Origin: AP-15 sp963700195
GTDB taxonomy: Bacteria; Pseudomonadota; Alphaproteobacteria; ATCC43930; CGMCC-115725
Reading direction: 5' to 3'
Assembly (NCBI GenBank): GCA_963700195.1
Contig: CAVOWQ010000030.1
Span: forward strand, 114,945-178,944
Length of the DNA stretch: 64,000 nt
Below the pieces are notes generated by a model. It was not told where the DNA came from, did not search any database, and saw only the letters and a list, made by a program, of their open reading frames with translations. Of this stretch, positions 45,907 to 55,202 are shown one piece after another; position 1 is the stretch's first letter, and each line of letters starts with the position of its first letter. Position numbers and translations under genes: made by a program.

Positions 45907-46791
45907 CTATCCCTTCGCCACCTCGTGGTGGGCCAGGTGCTCGAGGACGCGGACCAGGCCGGAATGGTCCCAGGCCTTGCCGCCGAGGGCGGCGGCGGCG
46001 TTGAACAATTCCTGCGTCGTCGCGGTGTTGGGTAAAGACATGCTGAGCGCGCGCGCGCCTTGCAGGGCCAGGTTCAGGTCCTTCTGGTGCAGTTCGATGC
46101 GGAACCCCGGGTCGAAGTTGCGCTTGATCATGCGCTCGCCGTGCAGCTCCAGGATGCGCGACGAGGCGAACCCGCCCATCAAGGCCTGCCTCACTTTGGC
46201 CGGGTCGGCGCCGGCGCGCGACGCGAATAGGAGGGCCTCGCCGACCGCCTCGATGGTCAATGCGACGATGATCTGGTTTGCGACCTTGGTGGTCTGGCCG
46301 TCGCCATTGCCGCCAACCAAGGTGATGTTCTTGCCCATCAAATCGAAGAGCGGTTTGACCTTGGCAAAAGCGCGCTCGGGTCCGCCGACCATGATCGTCA
46401 GGGAGGCCGCCTTAGCGCCGACCTCTCCACCGGAGACCGGCGCATCGAGATAGTCGCAGCTTTTCTTGTTTATCTCTGCGGCAAACAGCTTGGTCTCGAT
46501 CGGCGAGATCGAGCTCATGTCGACGACGATCTTGCCGGATGACAAGCCCTCGGCAATGCCGGTGGGATCGAACAGCACGCTCTTTACGTCCGGGGTGTCA
46601 GGCACCATCAGGATCACGATTTCGGCCTGCTCGGCGATCGCCTTCAAGGTGTCGCAAACCGTGGCCCGAGCATCGCGCACATCGGCCGGTAACCGGCGCT
46701 TCCCATAGACAAAGAGCTCGTGCCCGCCCTTGATCAGATTGAGGGCCATCGGATGTCCCATGATTCCGAGCCCGACAAAACCGATTTTCAT
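45907..46791 (-). CDS. 3-hydroxyisobutyrate/tartronate-semialdehyde dehydrogenase-family protein
   Basis: A 294-residue beta-hydroxyacid dehydrogenase, GarR-like. MKIGFVGLGIMGHPMALNLI is the Rossmann start. VDMSSISPIETKLFA, DYLDAPVSGGEVGA (substrate loop), GGNGDGQTTKVANQIIVALT (catalytic Lys) and PGFRIELHQKDLNLAL are family motifs. The start at 46791 follows GGAGGAGTC. The frame is intact. Close to 2-hydroxy-3-oxopropionate reductases, but substrate choice needs biochemical proof. It is separated from the alpha-2-macroglobulin gene, which runs divergently. Confidence 0.9.
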   Translation of the reverse strand: MKIGFVGLGIMGHPMALNLIKGGHELFVYGKRRLPADVRDARATVCDTLKAIAEQAEIVILMVPDTPDVKSVLFDPTGIAEGLSSGKIVVDMSSISPIETKLFAAEINKKSCDYLDAPVSGGEVGAKAASLTIMVGGPERAFAKVKPLFDLMGKNITLVGGNGDGQTTKVANQIIVALTIEAVGEALLFASRAGADPAKVRQALMGGFASSRILELHGERMIKRNFDPGFRIELHQKDLNLALQGARALSMSLPNTATTQELFNAAAALGGKAWDHSGLVRVLEHLAHHEVAKG

Positions 46792-46923
46792 GACTCCTCC
46801 TGTTTGCCGCTGAATGAATTCCCGTAACCGCACACTGCTACAGTTTCGGCCAAAGCCTCAAGTCGGGGCAACTCGCTGACGGCGGAGGTGTAGCCTAATC
46901 AGCGCATCTCCGGGGGGTGGTCC

Positions 46924-49900
46924 ATGCTGCGCGCGTTGTTGGTGCTGTGCCTGGTGTCTGCCGCTGCACCGGGGCTCGCCCAGGAATACCAATCGAAGGA
47001 CCTCGCCGAGGCAGCCAGCGATTGGCGCCGTGAGCTGATCGAGCGCATCCCGGCCAACAAGCGGCAGCCGGCGATGATTGCCGGCTGGCGTCGCATGGCC
47101 GAAAGCGATTATCGGGAGAGGCGCTACCCCGCCGCGATCGACGAATTGACCCGCGCGATCGCCAATGGCGCGGATGACGGTCTGGTCTGGCTGCGGCTCG
47201 CGCAGGCCGAACTCGCCACCGAGGACGACCATGCGATGGCGAGCGCCTATAACGCTTATCTGAAATCGACCGACCCGGTCGAGCGCGGCGTGGCGCTGTT
47301 TGTGATAGGCCGCGACTACGACCGCCACGACAAACAAAAGGAGGCGCTCGCCGCGTTTGACGCCGGCCTCAATTTCACCCGGCTGCCGGGGATTGCGGAG
47401 CGCGCCGAGGAGTTGCGCCGACTCGTCGCCTTCCGCGTGACCAAAGTCGAGATCCAGGCTGAAGCGGAATGGGGCCGCGCCTGCCTCAGGTTCAACGAGA
47501 CTGTCGAACATAAAGGCGATGTCTCGTACAGCTCGTTTGTGCGCAGCCAGCCGCCGCTCGACGGCATCGTGACCGCCCGCGGCGACACGATGTGCCTCGA
47601 CGGCATGAAGCATGGCGGCACCTATGACGTCGAAATTCTCGCCGGCCTCCCGGCCGCCACCGGCGAGCGCCTGCGCGAAACGTTCACGACGCGCGTCGTC
47701 ATTCCCGACCGCAAGCCGCAGCTGCGCTTTTCCGGCACCGGGTATGTGCTGCCCAAGCAGGGAACGTCGGGGCTGCCGCTGACTACAGTCAATGTGGACA
47801 AGGTCAAACTGCGGCTGTTGCGCGTCAACGAGCGCAACCTCGTCCCGAGCATCGACGCCGAGCGGCTGACGATGAGTTTTTCGTCCTACGAGGTCGACGA
47901 GATCATCAACCGCACCGGCAGTCTCGTCTGGGAGGGCGAGATGGCGATCGCCGGCGAGCGCAACCGCCCGGTCACGACGGCCATCCCGCTCAAGGACATG
48001 CTCCATGAAAAGGGGCCCGGCGTTTACCTCGCCGTCGCCGAACGCACCGACCTGATGCAGGACCAATATGCCGAGCCGGCGACCAATTGGATTCTCGTCT
48101 CCGATCTCGGCCTGGCGGCTTACAAGGGCACCGACGGGTTGGCGGTCGATGTCCGCTCGCTCGCCGACGGCAAGCCGATGACGGGTGTCGCAGTCCGCCT
48201 CTATGCCCGCAACAACGGCGAACTCGCAGCGGCAACCAGCGATGCCGGCGGGATTGCGAAGTTTCCGGGCGGATTGCTGCGCGGCCGCGGCGGCGACGAG
48301 CCGTTTGTTTTGACGGCGCATGGTCCCGACAACGACTTCAATTTTCTCGAGATCGGCCGCCCCGCTTTCGATTTGAGCGACCGCGGCGTCAGCGGCCGAC
48401 CGCAACCGGGACCGGTCGACGCGTTTCTCTATACCGATCGCGGCATCTATCGGCCCGGCGAGACGGTCGAGCTGGTCGCGCTGGTGCGCGACGACAAGGC
48501 CGATGCGATGTCGGGTCTGCCGGTCGGATTGCGGCTGTTGAGGCCGGACGGCATCGAGGTCGAGAAGCGGCAGCTCACAGGTGATCGACTGGGCGCCTAT
48601 CGACAAAGCTTCGCGCTGCCGCGCGATGCCCGCATCGGCGCTTGGCGGGTCGAATTGCGTCTCGACCCGAAAGCACCGCCAATCGGCACTGCCGAATTCC
48701 GCGTCGAGGATTTTGTCCCGCCGCAGCTCAAGGTCGAGCTCGCCGCCGCCGACGGGCCGATCCGCCCCGGCGAGGCGTTCCCGGTCGATGTCGACGCCCG
48801 CTATTATTACGGTGCGCCGGGAGCCGGATTGACGATCGAGGCCGAGGCGGTCATCGCGCTCGACGACAACCCCTTCCCGAAACAGCCGGGCTTCCGCTTC
48901 GGCCTGGTCGGCGAGGAATTCACCGGGGATCGCAGCGATATCGAGGCTCCGCCGACCGACGAGAACGGCAAGGCGCGCCTGTCCGTCGCGCTCAACGATC
49001 TGCCCGACCTGACCAGCCCACTCGCGGCGACGATCCGGGTCGGCGTGTTCGAACCGAGCGGCCGCGCAGTCTACCAGACCGTAACTCGGCCGATCCGGCA
49101 ACGCCCGGTGGCGATTGGACTGCGCTCGCCCACCGGCGACGACGCGGTTCCGGAAGGCGCCGAGGCAAAGCTCGAGGTGATCGCGGTCGATCCGCAAGGT
49201 TCGCTGATCTCGGTGAACGGGCTGCGCTTCGAGCTGTTGCGCGAGAATTGGGAATACCGTTGGTATTCGGTCAATGGCGTGTGGCGTCACAAGTCGAATA
49301 TCCGCAGTCAGCCGATCGATACCGGCACGATCGATATCCCCGCCGATATGCCAGCCAGTCTGGCGCGGCAATTGCCCGCCGGGCGCTATCGCTGGGAGGT
49401 GACCGACCCCGCGAGCGGCGCACAATCGAGCTTCAGATTTCATGTCGGCTGGTGGGTCGAGGCCGAGCTGCCGGATGTGCCGGACAAGCTCGAGGCGGCG
49501 CTGGACAAGGCGAGCTACCAGCCGGGAGACACCGCCAAGCTGTTCGTGAAGGCGCCGTTTGCCGGCCAGGCCGAGCTGGCGATCGCCTCCGACCGGGTCC
49601 TCTCGCTACGCGCGCTGAACCTGCCGGCGGAAGGCGCCACGCTCGAAATCCCGGTCGACGCCTCCTGGGGCAGCGGCGCATACGCGCTGGTAAGCGCCTA
49701 TCGGCCTTCCGATGCCCAAGGTAACACGCCGGGGCTGCAACAACGTGGACCGGGGCGGGCCGTCGGGGTCGCCTGGCTCGGGATCGATGAGAGCCCCCGC
49801 ACCCTCGCGCCAGCGCTTGCCGCCCCCGACGTCGTGCGCCCGCGCAGCCCGGTCGAGATCCCCGTCAAGGTGGCCGGGCTCGCCGCCGGCGAGGAGGCCT

Positions 49901-52125
49901 ATGTCACGCTCGCCGCGGTCGACGAGGCGGTGCTCGAGCTGACCGAATTCGATAGCCCGGCGCCCGAGAAATACTATTTCGGCAAGCGTCAGCTCGGGGT
50001 CGAATTGCGCGACCTCTACGGTCGGCTGATCGATGCGCGGGCGAATGCCGTCGGGGTGCTGCGCAGCGGCGGCGACAGCTTTGCAAAACGCTCGGTCGCC
50101 GGTTTGCCTGACAAAAGCAATAAGATCGTCGCTCTGTTCTCCGGCATCGTTCGGCTGGATAGCGACGGGGCGGCCCGCATCCCGTTCGACATCCCCGACT
50201 TCCAGGGCCAGCTGCGGCTGATGGCGGTCGCCTTCTCGGCGCACAAGGTCGGCTCCGCCACCGCCTCGATGACGGTCCGCGATCCGGTGGTGACGACGGT
50301 GTCGTTGCCGCGCTTTCTCGCCCCCGGCGATGCCGCGCGCATCGGGATCACGATCAACAACCTAGAGGCCGCGGCTGGAGACTATCACCTGACCTTATCG
50401 GCGAGCGGCGCCGCCCAGTTCAAGGGGCCGGCGAGCCGCACCGTGAAGCTCGCTCCCGGCGGGAACTTCAACGATGGTTTTATCCTGTCCGCGGCGGCGC
50501 CCGGTAATGCTGCGCTGAAGCTCGAGCTTTCGGGACCCGGCGCTCTGAAGATCGCGCGCGACTTCACGATCGGCGTGCGGCCGGCCCAAGCCTATCAATT
50601 GCGCCGCTTTGTCGGTCGGCTGCAGCCGGGAGAGAGCGTCACGCTCGACGACGGCGCGGCGGACGAGTTCCTGCCGGGCACGGCGGAGGCTTTGCTCAGC
50701 GTCAGCCCGCGCCCGGACTGGGACGTCCCGGGCCTATTGCGCACACTTGAGCGCTACGCCTATGGCTGCCTGGAGCAGACGACCAGTCGGGCCTTGCCTT
50801 TGCTCTATGTCGAAGACGCGGCGCGGTTGTGGCGCGCCGATCCGGGCCCAGCGACCGCCGAGACGCTGGACCGCGCGATCGGACATATCGTGGAGTTGCA
50901 ACGCTCCGACGGCAGCTTCGGCGTGTGGAGCGATACCGGCGACACAGTGCCGTGGCTCGACGCCTATGCCACCGATTTTTTGATACGCGCCAAAGAGCAC
51001 GGCAAGAATGTGCCCGATTTCGCGATCAAATCAGCCGTCAGTTGGCTCCACGATTACGTGCGTCAGGAGCATACCGAGATCGGCGACCTGCCGGCGCTGG
51101 CTTACGCCCATTACGTGCTAGCGCGGGCGAAATCCGACGATCTCGACGGGTTGCGCTATTTCTACGAGACTCAGATGGCGCGGTTGCCGACCCAACTCGC
51201 CAAGGCGCAAATTGCAGCGGCGCTCGGGCAATATGGCGATATGGCACGCGCCGCCGCCGCTTATGACGCCGCTCTCGTTCCAGGTCCGCCGCGGTCGGCC
51301 GCGATCCGCTATGTCGATTACGGCAGCGAGTTGCGCGACGGCGCCGCCGTTCTGTCGTTTGCCGCCGCCAATCCCGGCAACCAGGCGCGGCTGACCGCCG
51401 TCATCGATCGCATCGCCGAGCGCTTCAGCCGTGCGGGGCGAACCAGCACGCAAGAACAGGCCTGGCTCCTGATGGCGGCCGAAGCGGCGGTAAGGGCCGG
51501 CGGCGGCACGATCACGGTCGCCAGCGACGGCGGCGCGCCGCAGTCCCGCAGCGAGCCGCTCTATCTGCGCCGCCTTCTCGGCTCCGGCACTCCGCCGATG
51601 ATGATCACCAATCGTGGCGATACCCCCGCCTGGCGCTCGGTCTCGATCACCGGCGTGCCGGCCACCGATCTGCCGGCCGAGAGCAGGGGCTATTCGGTGA
51701 GCCGCAGCGTGTTCCGGCCGGACGGCACGACGGCCGATCTGAGCAAGGTGCGGCAGACCGACCTGTTCGTTGTGGTGATCAAGGGGACGCGAACGGACAC
51801 CTCGGAGCCCGCGCAGACCCTGGTCGTCGATTTGTTGCCGGCCGGCTTCGAGATCGAAACGGCGACCGTGTCGAAGGGCCGGTCCACGACGGATTATGCC
51901 TGGCTCCCCGAACTCACCGATACGACCTACACCGAGCAGCGCGACGATCGCTTCATCGCGGCGCTCGACCTTAAAAACGGCGCCAAGGACTTCACCCTCG
52001 CCTATGTCGTTCGCGCCGTCACACCCGGCGAATTCAAATACCCGGCGCTCGTCGCCGAGGACATGTACGAGCCCGAGACCACCGGGCGAACCGAGATGGG
52101 CAAGCTGACCGTCGGTGCACGATAG
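46924..52125 (+). CDS. Bacterial alpha-2-macroglobulin (thioester-containing periplasmic protease trap)
   Basis: A 1733-residue protein with an intact frame. A signal peptide (MLRALLVLCLVSAAAPGLAQ) leads to repeated MG-type beta-sandwich domains (for example VDAFLYTDRGIYRPGETVEL near 500 and FDIPDFQGQLRLMAVAFSAH near 1085). The thioester GCLEQTTSRALP has its Cys at residue 1282. The alpha/alpha toroid thioester domain and the receptor-binding-like end follow. It should trap foreign proteases in the periplasm by a covalent thioester reaction. There is no lipobox, unlike the lipid-anchored E. coli YfhM, so it is probably soluble. The pbpC start overlaps its end, the classical defence/repair pair. 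Confidence 0.95.
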   Translation: MLRALLVLCLVSAAAPGLAQEYQSKDLAEAASDWRRELIERIPANKRQPAMIAGWRRMAESDYRERRYPAAIDELTRAIANGADDGLVWLRLAQAELATEDDHAMASAYNAYLKSTDPVERGVALFVIGRDYDRHDKQKEALAAFDAGLNFTRLPGIAERAEELRRLVAFRVTKVEIQAEAEWGRACLRFNETVEHKGDVSYSSFVRSQPPLDGIVTARGDTMCLDGMKHGGTYDVEILAGLPAATGERLRETFTTRVVIPDRKPQLRFSGTGYVLPKQGTSGLPLTTVNVDKVKLRLLRVNERNLVPSIDAERLTMSFSSYEVDEIINRTGSLVWEGEMAIAGERNRPVTTAIPLKDMLHEKGPGVYLAVAERTDLMQDQYAEPATNWILVSDLGLAAYKGTDGLAVDVRSLADGKPMTGVAVRLYARNNGELAAATSDAGGIAKFPGGLLRGRGGDEPFVLTAHGPDNDFNFLEIGRPAFDLSDRGVSGRPQPGPVDAFLYTDRGIYRPGETVELVALVRDDKADAMSGLPVGLRLLRPDGIEVEKRQLTGDRLGAYRQSFALPRDARIGAWRVELRLDPKAPPIGTAEFRVEDFVPPQLKVELAAADGPIRPGEAFPVDVDARYYYGAPGAGLTIEAEAVIALDDNPFPKQPGFRFGLVGEEFTGDRSDIEAPPTDENGKARLSVALNDLPDLTSPLAATIRVGVFEPSGRAVYQTVTRPIRQRPVAIGLRSPTGDDAVPEGAEAKLEVIAVDPQGSLISVNGLRFELLRENWEYRWYSVNGVWRHKSNIRSQPIDTGTIDIPADMPASLARQLPAGRYRWEVTDPASGAQSSFRFHVGWWVEAELPDVPDKLEAALDKASYQPGDTAKLFVKAPFAGQAELAIASDRVLSLRALNLPAEGATLEIPVDASWGSGAYALVSAYRPSDAQGNTPGLQQRGPGRAVGVAWLGIDESPRTLAPALAAPDVVRPRSPVEIPVKVAGLAAGEEAYVTLAAVDEAVLELTEFDSPAPEKYYFGKRQLGVELRDLYGRLIDARANAVGVLRSGGDSFAKRSVAGLPDKSNKIVALFSGIVRLDSDGAARIPFDIPDFQGQLRLMAVAFSAHKVGSATASMTVRDPVVTTVSLPRFLAPGDAARIGITINNLEAAAGDYHLTLSASGAAQFKGPASRTVKLAPGGNFNDGFILSAAAPGNAALKLELSGPGALKIARDFTIGVRPAQAYQLRRFVGRLQPGESVTLDDGAADEFLPGTAEALLSVSPRPDWDVPGLLRTLERYAYGCLEQTTSRALPLLYVEDAARLWRADPGPATAETLDRAIGHIVELQRSDGSFGVWSDTGDTVPWLDAYATDFLIRAKEHGKNVPDFAIKSAVSWLHDYVRQEHTEIGDLPALAYAHYVLARAKSDDLDGLRYFYETQMARLPTQLAKAQIAAALGQYGDMARAAAAYDAALVPGPPRSAAIRYVDYGSELRDGAAVLSFAAANPGNQARLTAVIDRIAERFSRAGRTSTQEQAWLLMAAEAAVRAGGGTITVASDGGAPQSRSEPLYLRRLLGSGTPPMMITNRGDTPAWRSVSITGVPATDLPAESRGYSVSRSVFRPDGTTADLSKVRQTDLFVVVIKGTRTDTSEPAQTLVVDLLPAGFEIETATVSKGRSTTDYAWLPELTDTTYTEQRDDRFIAALDLKNGAKDFTLAYVVRAVTPGEFKYPALVAEDMYEPETTGRTEMGKLTVGAR

Positions 52126-54292
52126 GCCCCTCACCCCGACCCTCTCCCCGCAAGCGGGGCGAGGGAGAAATGAGCCAAATCCCCTCGCCCCGCGTGCTGG
52201 GAGAGGGAGGGGCCCGCGCAGCGGGAGGGTGAGGGGCTGGCCGCGATGGTTATCCGCCACAATCGTCTTGTTCTTGGCGGCTGCCGCTTTCTATCGCTCC
52301 CTACCAGCGCCATCACTCGATCGAGGGCGTGACGCGTCGGTTCTCGTCCTCGCGGCGGACGGGTCGATCTTGCGCGGGTTTCTGACCGCGGACGGCAAAT
52401 GGCGGCTGCCGATCGAGCCCGACAAGGCCGACCCGCTCTATCGCCGCATGCTGGTCGCCGCCGAGGATTCGCGCTTTGCGTGGCATCCCGGCATCGATCC
52501 GCTTGCAATGCTGCGCGCTTCCGCGCAACTCGCGCTGAGCAGACATATCGTGTCGGGGGCATCAACCCTGACGATGCAAGTGGCGCGCCTGCTCGAACCT
52601 CACCCCCGCTCGCTCCCGGCAAAGTTCGGCGAAATGGCGAAAGCGCTGGCGCTCGAACGCCGGCTGGCGAAGGACCAAGTGCTCGGTCTCTACTTGGCGC
52701 TGGCCCCGTTCGGCGGCAATCTCGAGGGCGTGCGGGCCGCGAGCCTCGCCTATTTCGGCAAGGAGCCGGGCCGCCTCTCGGCGGCAGAGTGCGCTTTGCT
52801 CGTCGCGATCCCGCGCTCGCCCGAGCGCCTGCGCCCGGACCGCCACCCGGAGGCCGCGCGCGCCGGCCGCGACCGGGTCCTGCTGCGCATGGCCGAAGCG
52901 GGCGTGATCTCGCCCGCGGCTCTCGCCGAGGCGCGCGCGGAGGACATCCCGCGGATTCGGCTCGCCATGCCGTTCCGGGCGCCGCATCTCGCGCGGGCAT
53001 TGCGCAACGAAGATCCGGCCGCCTCGATCCATCGCACGACGATCGACCCGCTTTTGCAGCAGCGGGTCGAGGATCTGTTGAAGCGCGAAGTCATGGCGCT
53101 CGATCCCGAGGCTTCGATAGCCGCGATGGTCGTCGGCAATCGCGACCGGCGGGTGCTGGCGTATGCCGGCAGTGCGGATTTCGACGCAGCGGCACGTCGC
53201 GGGACACTCGATATGGCGCGAGCGGTGCGGTCGCCGGGATCGGCGCTGAAGCCGTTCATCTACGCGATGGCCTTCGACCGGCTTCTCATTCACCCGGAGA
53301 CCGTCCTCGACGACCGTCCCCGGCATTTCGGCGATTACGCGCCCTCTGATTTCGACGGCCGGTTCCAAGGCGATGTGAGCGCGCGCCAGGCATTGCAATA
53401 TTCGCTGAACGTGCCGGCGGTCGCGGTGCTCGACCGGCTCGGGCCGGCGCGGTTCACGGCAGCGCTCGCCGCCGCCGGCGTCAGATTGCGGCTACCCGAG
53501 CCGACCGCCGATCCCGGCCTGGCAGTGGCGCTGGGCGGCGCCGGCATCACACTGGCCGATCTGGTGCGGCTCTATACGGCGCTGTCGAATGGCGGAGAGG
53601 TGACGCCGCTGAGGTACCGGAGCGACGGCCCGCTGGTCGCGGGTACCCCGATTTTCGGACCGCTCGGGGCATGGTATGTCAACGACATCCTGGCCGAGGC
53701 GCCGCCACCACCCGGCGTCCTGCCGGCCGAAATCCGCCGTGGCCGGAGACTTGCTTTCAAGACCGGAACCTCCTACGGCTATCGCGATTTCTGGGCGGTC
53801 GGCTACGACCCGCAATTCACGATCGGGGTCTGGGCGGGGCGGCCCGACGGCACCCCGATGCCGGGGCGCAGCGGCCGGCTGACCGCGGCGCCGATCCTCT
53901 TCAAGATTGCCGACCTCCTGGGTCCGGCAATGCCGCGGAGCGAGACGCCGCCGCCTTCGGGAGCGCTGCTGGTCACCCGCAATTACCTGCCGGCGCGTCT
54001 ACAGCGGCTCGATCCCAGGCCGCTGCCGCAGGCGGCCGCATCGGCGGGCGGCCCTCAGATCGTCTATCCGCCGGACGGGGCGTTGATCGAATGGCGCGGC
54101 GAGGAATTGCCGCTCGAGGCGGTCGGCGGCAAACGGCCGTTCCGCTGGCTCGTCGACGGCAAACCTCTGCCGTCGACGCCGCCGCGCCGGCCAATATACT
54201 GGCAACCCGAGGGTGTTGGATTTGCCCGCCTCACCGTCATCGACGGCGAAGGCCGCAGCGCCCACAGCACGGTGCGGCTTTCCCCTGATTAA
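52115..54292 (+). CDS. pbpC: Penicillin-binding protein 1C
   Basis: Bifunctional peptidoglycan synthase, paired with alpha-2-macroglobulin for wall repair. Up to 725 residues. One membrane helix (WLSATIVLFLAAAAFY), a GT51 glycosyltransferase (AAEDSRFAWHPGIDPLAMLR, SGASTLTMQVARLLE), then the transpeptidase with SPGSALKPF (S-x-x-K), SLN and KTGTSYG. A C-terminal BiPBP_C domain ends it (PDGALIEWRGEELP, PFRWLVDGKPLP). The frame opens with a GTG at 52115, overlapping the upstream gene by 11 bases. Its first 38 codons come from a palindromic repeat. A GTG at 52229 would give a normal PBP1C N-terminus (RGWPRWLSATIV), so the real start is unsettled. No frameshift. Confidence 0.92.
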   Translation: MHDRPLTPTLSPQAGRGRNEPNPLAPRAGRGRGPRSGRVRGWPRWLSATIVLFLAAAAFYRSLPAPSLDRGRDASVLVLAADGSILRGFLTADGKWRLPIEPDKADPLYRRMLVAAEDSRFAWHPGIDPLAMLRASAQLALSRHIVSGASTLTMQVARLLEPHPRSLPAKFGEMAKALALERRLAKDQVLGLYLALAPFGGNLEGVRAASLAYFGKEPGRLSAAECALLVAIPRSPERLRPDRHPEAARAGRDRVLLRMAEAGVISPAALAEARAEDIPRIRLAMPFRAPHLARALRNEDPAASIHRTTIDPLLQQRVEDLLKREVMALDPEASIAAMVVGNRDRRVLAYAGSADFDAAARRGTLDMARAVRSPGSALKPFIYAMAFDRLLIHPETVLDDRPRHFGDYAPSDFDGRFQGDVSARQALQYSLNVPAVAVLDRLGPARFTAALAAAGVRLRLPEPTADPGLAVALGGAGITLADLVRLYTALSNGGEVTPLRYRSDGPLVAGTPIFGPLGAWYVNDILAEAPPPPGVLPAEIRRGRRLAFKTGTSYGYRDFWAVGYDPQFTIGVWAGRPDGTPMPGRSGRLTAAPILFKIADLLGPAMPRSETPPPSGALLVTRNYLPARLQRLDPRPLPQAAASAGGPQIVYPPDGALIEWRGEELPLEAVGGKRPFRWLVDGKPLPSTPPRRPIYWQPEGVGFARLTVIDGEGRSAHSTVRLSPD
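52127..52235. repeat. Palindromic repeat family A at the pbpC start
   Basis: CCCCTCACCCC, hairpin ACCCTCTCCCCGC/GCGGGGCGAGGGAG, spacer, CCCCTCGCCCCGCGTG and GGGAGAGGGAGGGG, then GCCCGCGCAGCGGGAGG and GTGAGGGGC. It begins two bases after the alpha-2-macroglobulin stop and covers the first 38 codons of the longest pbpC frame. Confidence 0.87.
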
Positions 54293-54317
54293 ACCCCGGC
54301 CTTTGAGGGAGGATAGC

Positions 54318-55133
54318 ATGCCGACGTTCCAGCCCACCGCCGATCTGACGATGCATTATGAAGTCGACGACTTCACCGACCCTTGGCGCAAGCCGGAAAC
54401 GGTGCTGCTATTGCATGGCAATGCCGAAAGCGGCGCCGCCTGGTACGGCTGGGTCCCGCATCTCGCCCGCCATTATCGCGTGGTGCGTCCCGACATGCGC
54501 GGCTTTGGCGCCTCGACGCCGATGCCGCGCGACTTTCCGTGGACGCTCGACCGGCTGATCGAGGATTTCATCGGCCTGATGGAGAGGCTGGAAAGCCGTC
54601 ATTTCCATCTGGTCGGCGCCAAGATCGGCGGGACGATCGCGCGCGCGTTTGCCGCGCGCCGTCCCGAACGCGTGCAGACCCTGACCGTGGTCGGCACCCC
54701 GCCGCCGATGCGCGAAGGGGCCGCCGAGCGCGCCCCCGACCTGGCCGATGAATTCGAAACCAAGGGGGTCGAGCACTGGGCGCGCCGCACGATGGCGGGC
54801 CGTCTCGGCAGCGACTTTCCGCCCGAAGGGGTGGAGTGGTGGATCAAGTTCATGGGCCGCACCGCGGTATCGACCCAGATCGGCTTTATGAAGACGATCG
54901 CCTGCGCCGACATCCGGGCGGATGTGCCGCAGATCCGCTGCCCGACGCTCGTCATCACGACCGACGGGAGCGGGCTTGCGTCGGTCGACCAGACCCGGGC
55001 CTGGCAGCAGCAGATCCCGGGTTCGACTTTGCTGGTGCTGCCGGGCAACTCCTACCATGTCGCGGCAAGCCATGCCGCGCGCTGCACCGAGGCGACGCTC
55101 GACTTCATTGAACACCACCCGGTCACCGCATGA
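54318..55133 (+). CDS. Alpha/beta-hydrolase-fold protein, nucleophile replaced
   Basis: A 271-residue alpha/beta hydrolase fold. LLLHGNAESGAAWYGW (oxyanion region) and VVRPDMRGFGASTP are canonical. The nucleophile elbow reads VGAKIGGTIARAF, where G-x-S-x-G should give Ser; Lys stands in its place. The Asp loop VITTDGSG and the His loop GNSYHVAASHA are present. It may therefore be a non-hydrolytic member, such as a lyase, cofactor-independent dioxygenase or binding protein. The start at 54318 follows GAGGGAGGA. It follows pbpC by 25 bases. Confidence 0.85.
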   Translation: MPTFQPTADLTMHYEVDDFTDPWRKPETVLLLHGNAESGAAWYGWVPHLARHYRVVRPDMRGFGASTPMPRDFPWTLDRLIEDFIGLMERLESRHFHLVGAKIGGTIARAFAARRPERVQTLTVVGTPPPMREGAAERAPDLADEFETKGVEHWARRTMAGRLGSDFPPEGVEWWIKFMGRTAVSTQIGFMKTIACADIRADVPQIRCPTLVITTDGSGLASVDQTRAWQQQIPGSTLLVLPGNSYHVAASHAARCTEATLDFIEHHPVTA

Positions 55134-55202
55134 CCAAGAGCTACGGTCATCGGGTCGACATACCTTCGATGACTACTGCCGCAGGATAGAGGCTCGTCCT
55201 CG

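Noticed and set aside
46858..49443. An 861-codon open frame on the minus strand
   Set aside because: It is antisense to the alpha-2-macroglobulin gene, which has a signal peptide, conserved domains and the thioester motif. Its arginine/alanine/leucine-heavy translation matches no family and reflects GC-rich third positions.
46924..54292. Alpha-2-macroglobulin plus pbpC as a novel defence system
   Set aside because: This pair is already well described in bacteria as a protease trap with a peptidoglycan repair enzyme. Only the repeat at the junction is unusual, and it is reported separately.
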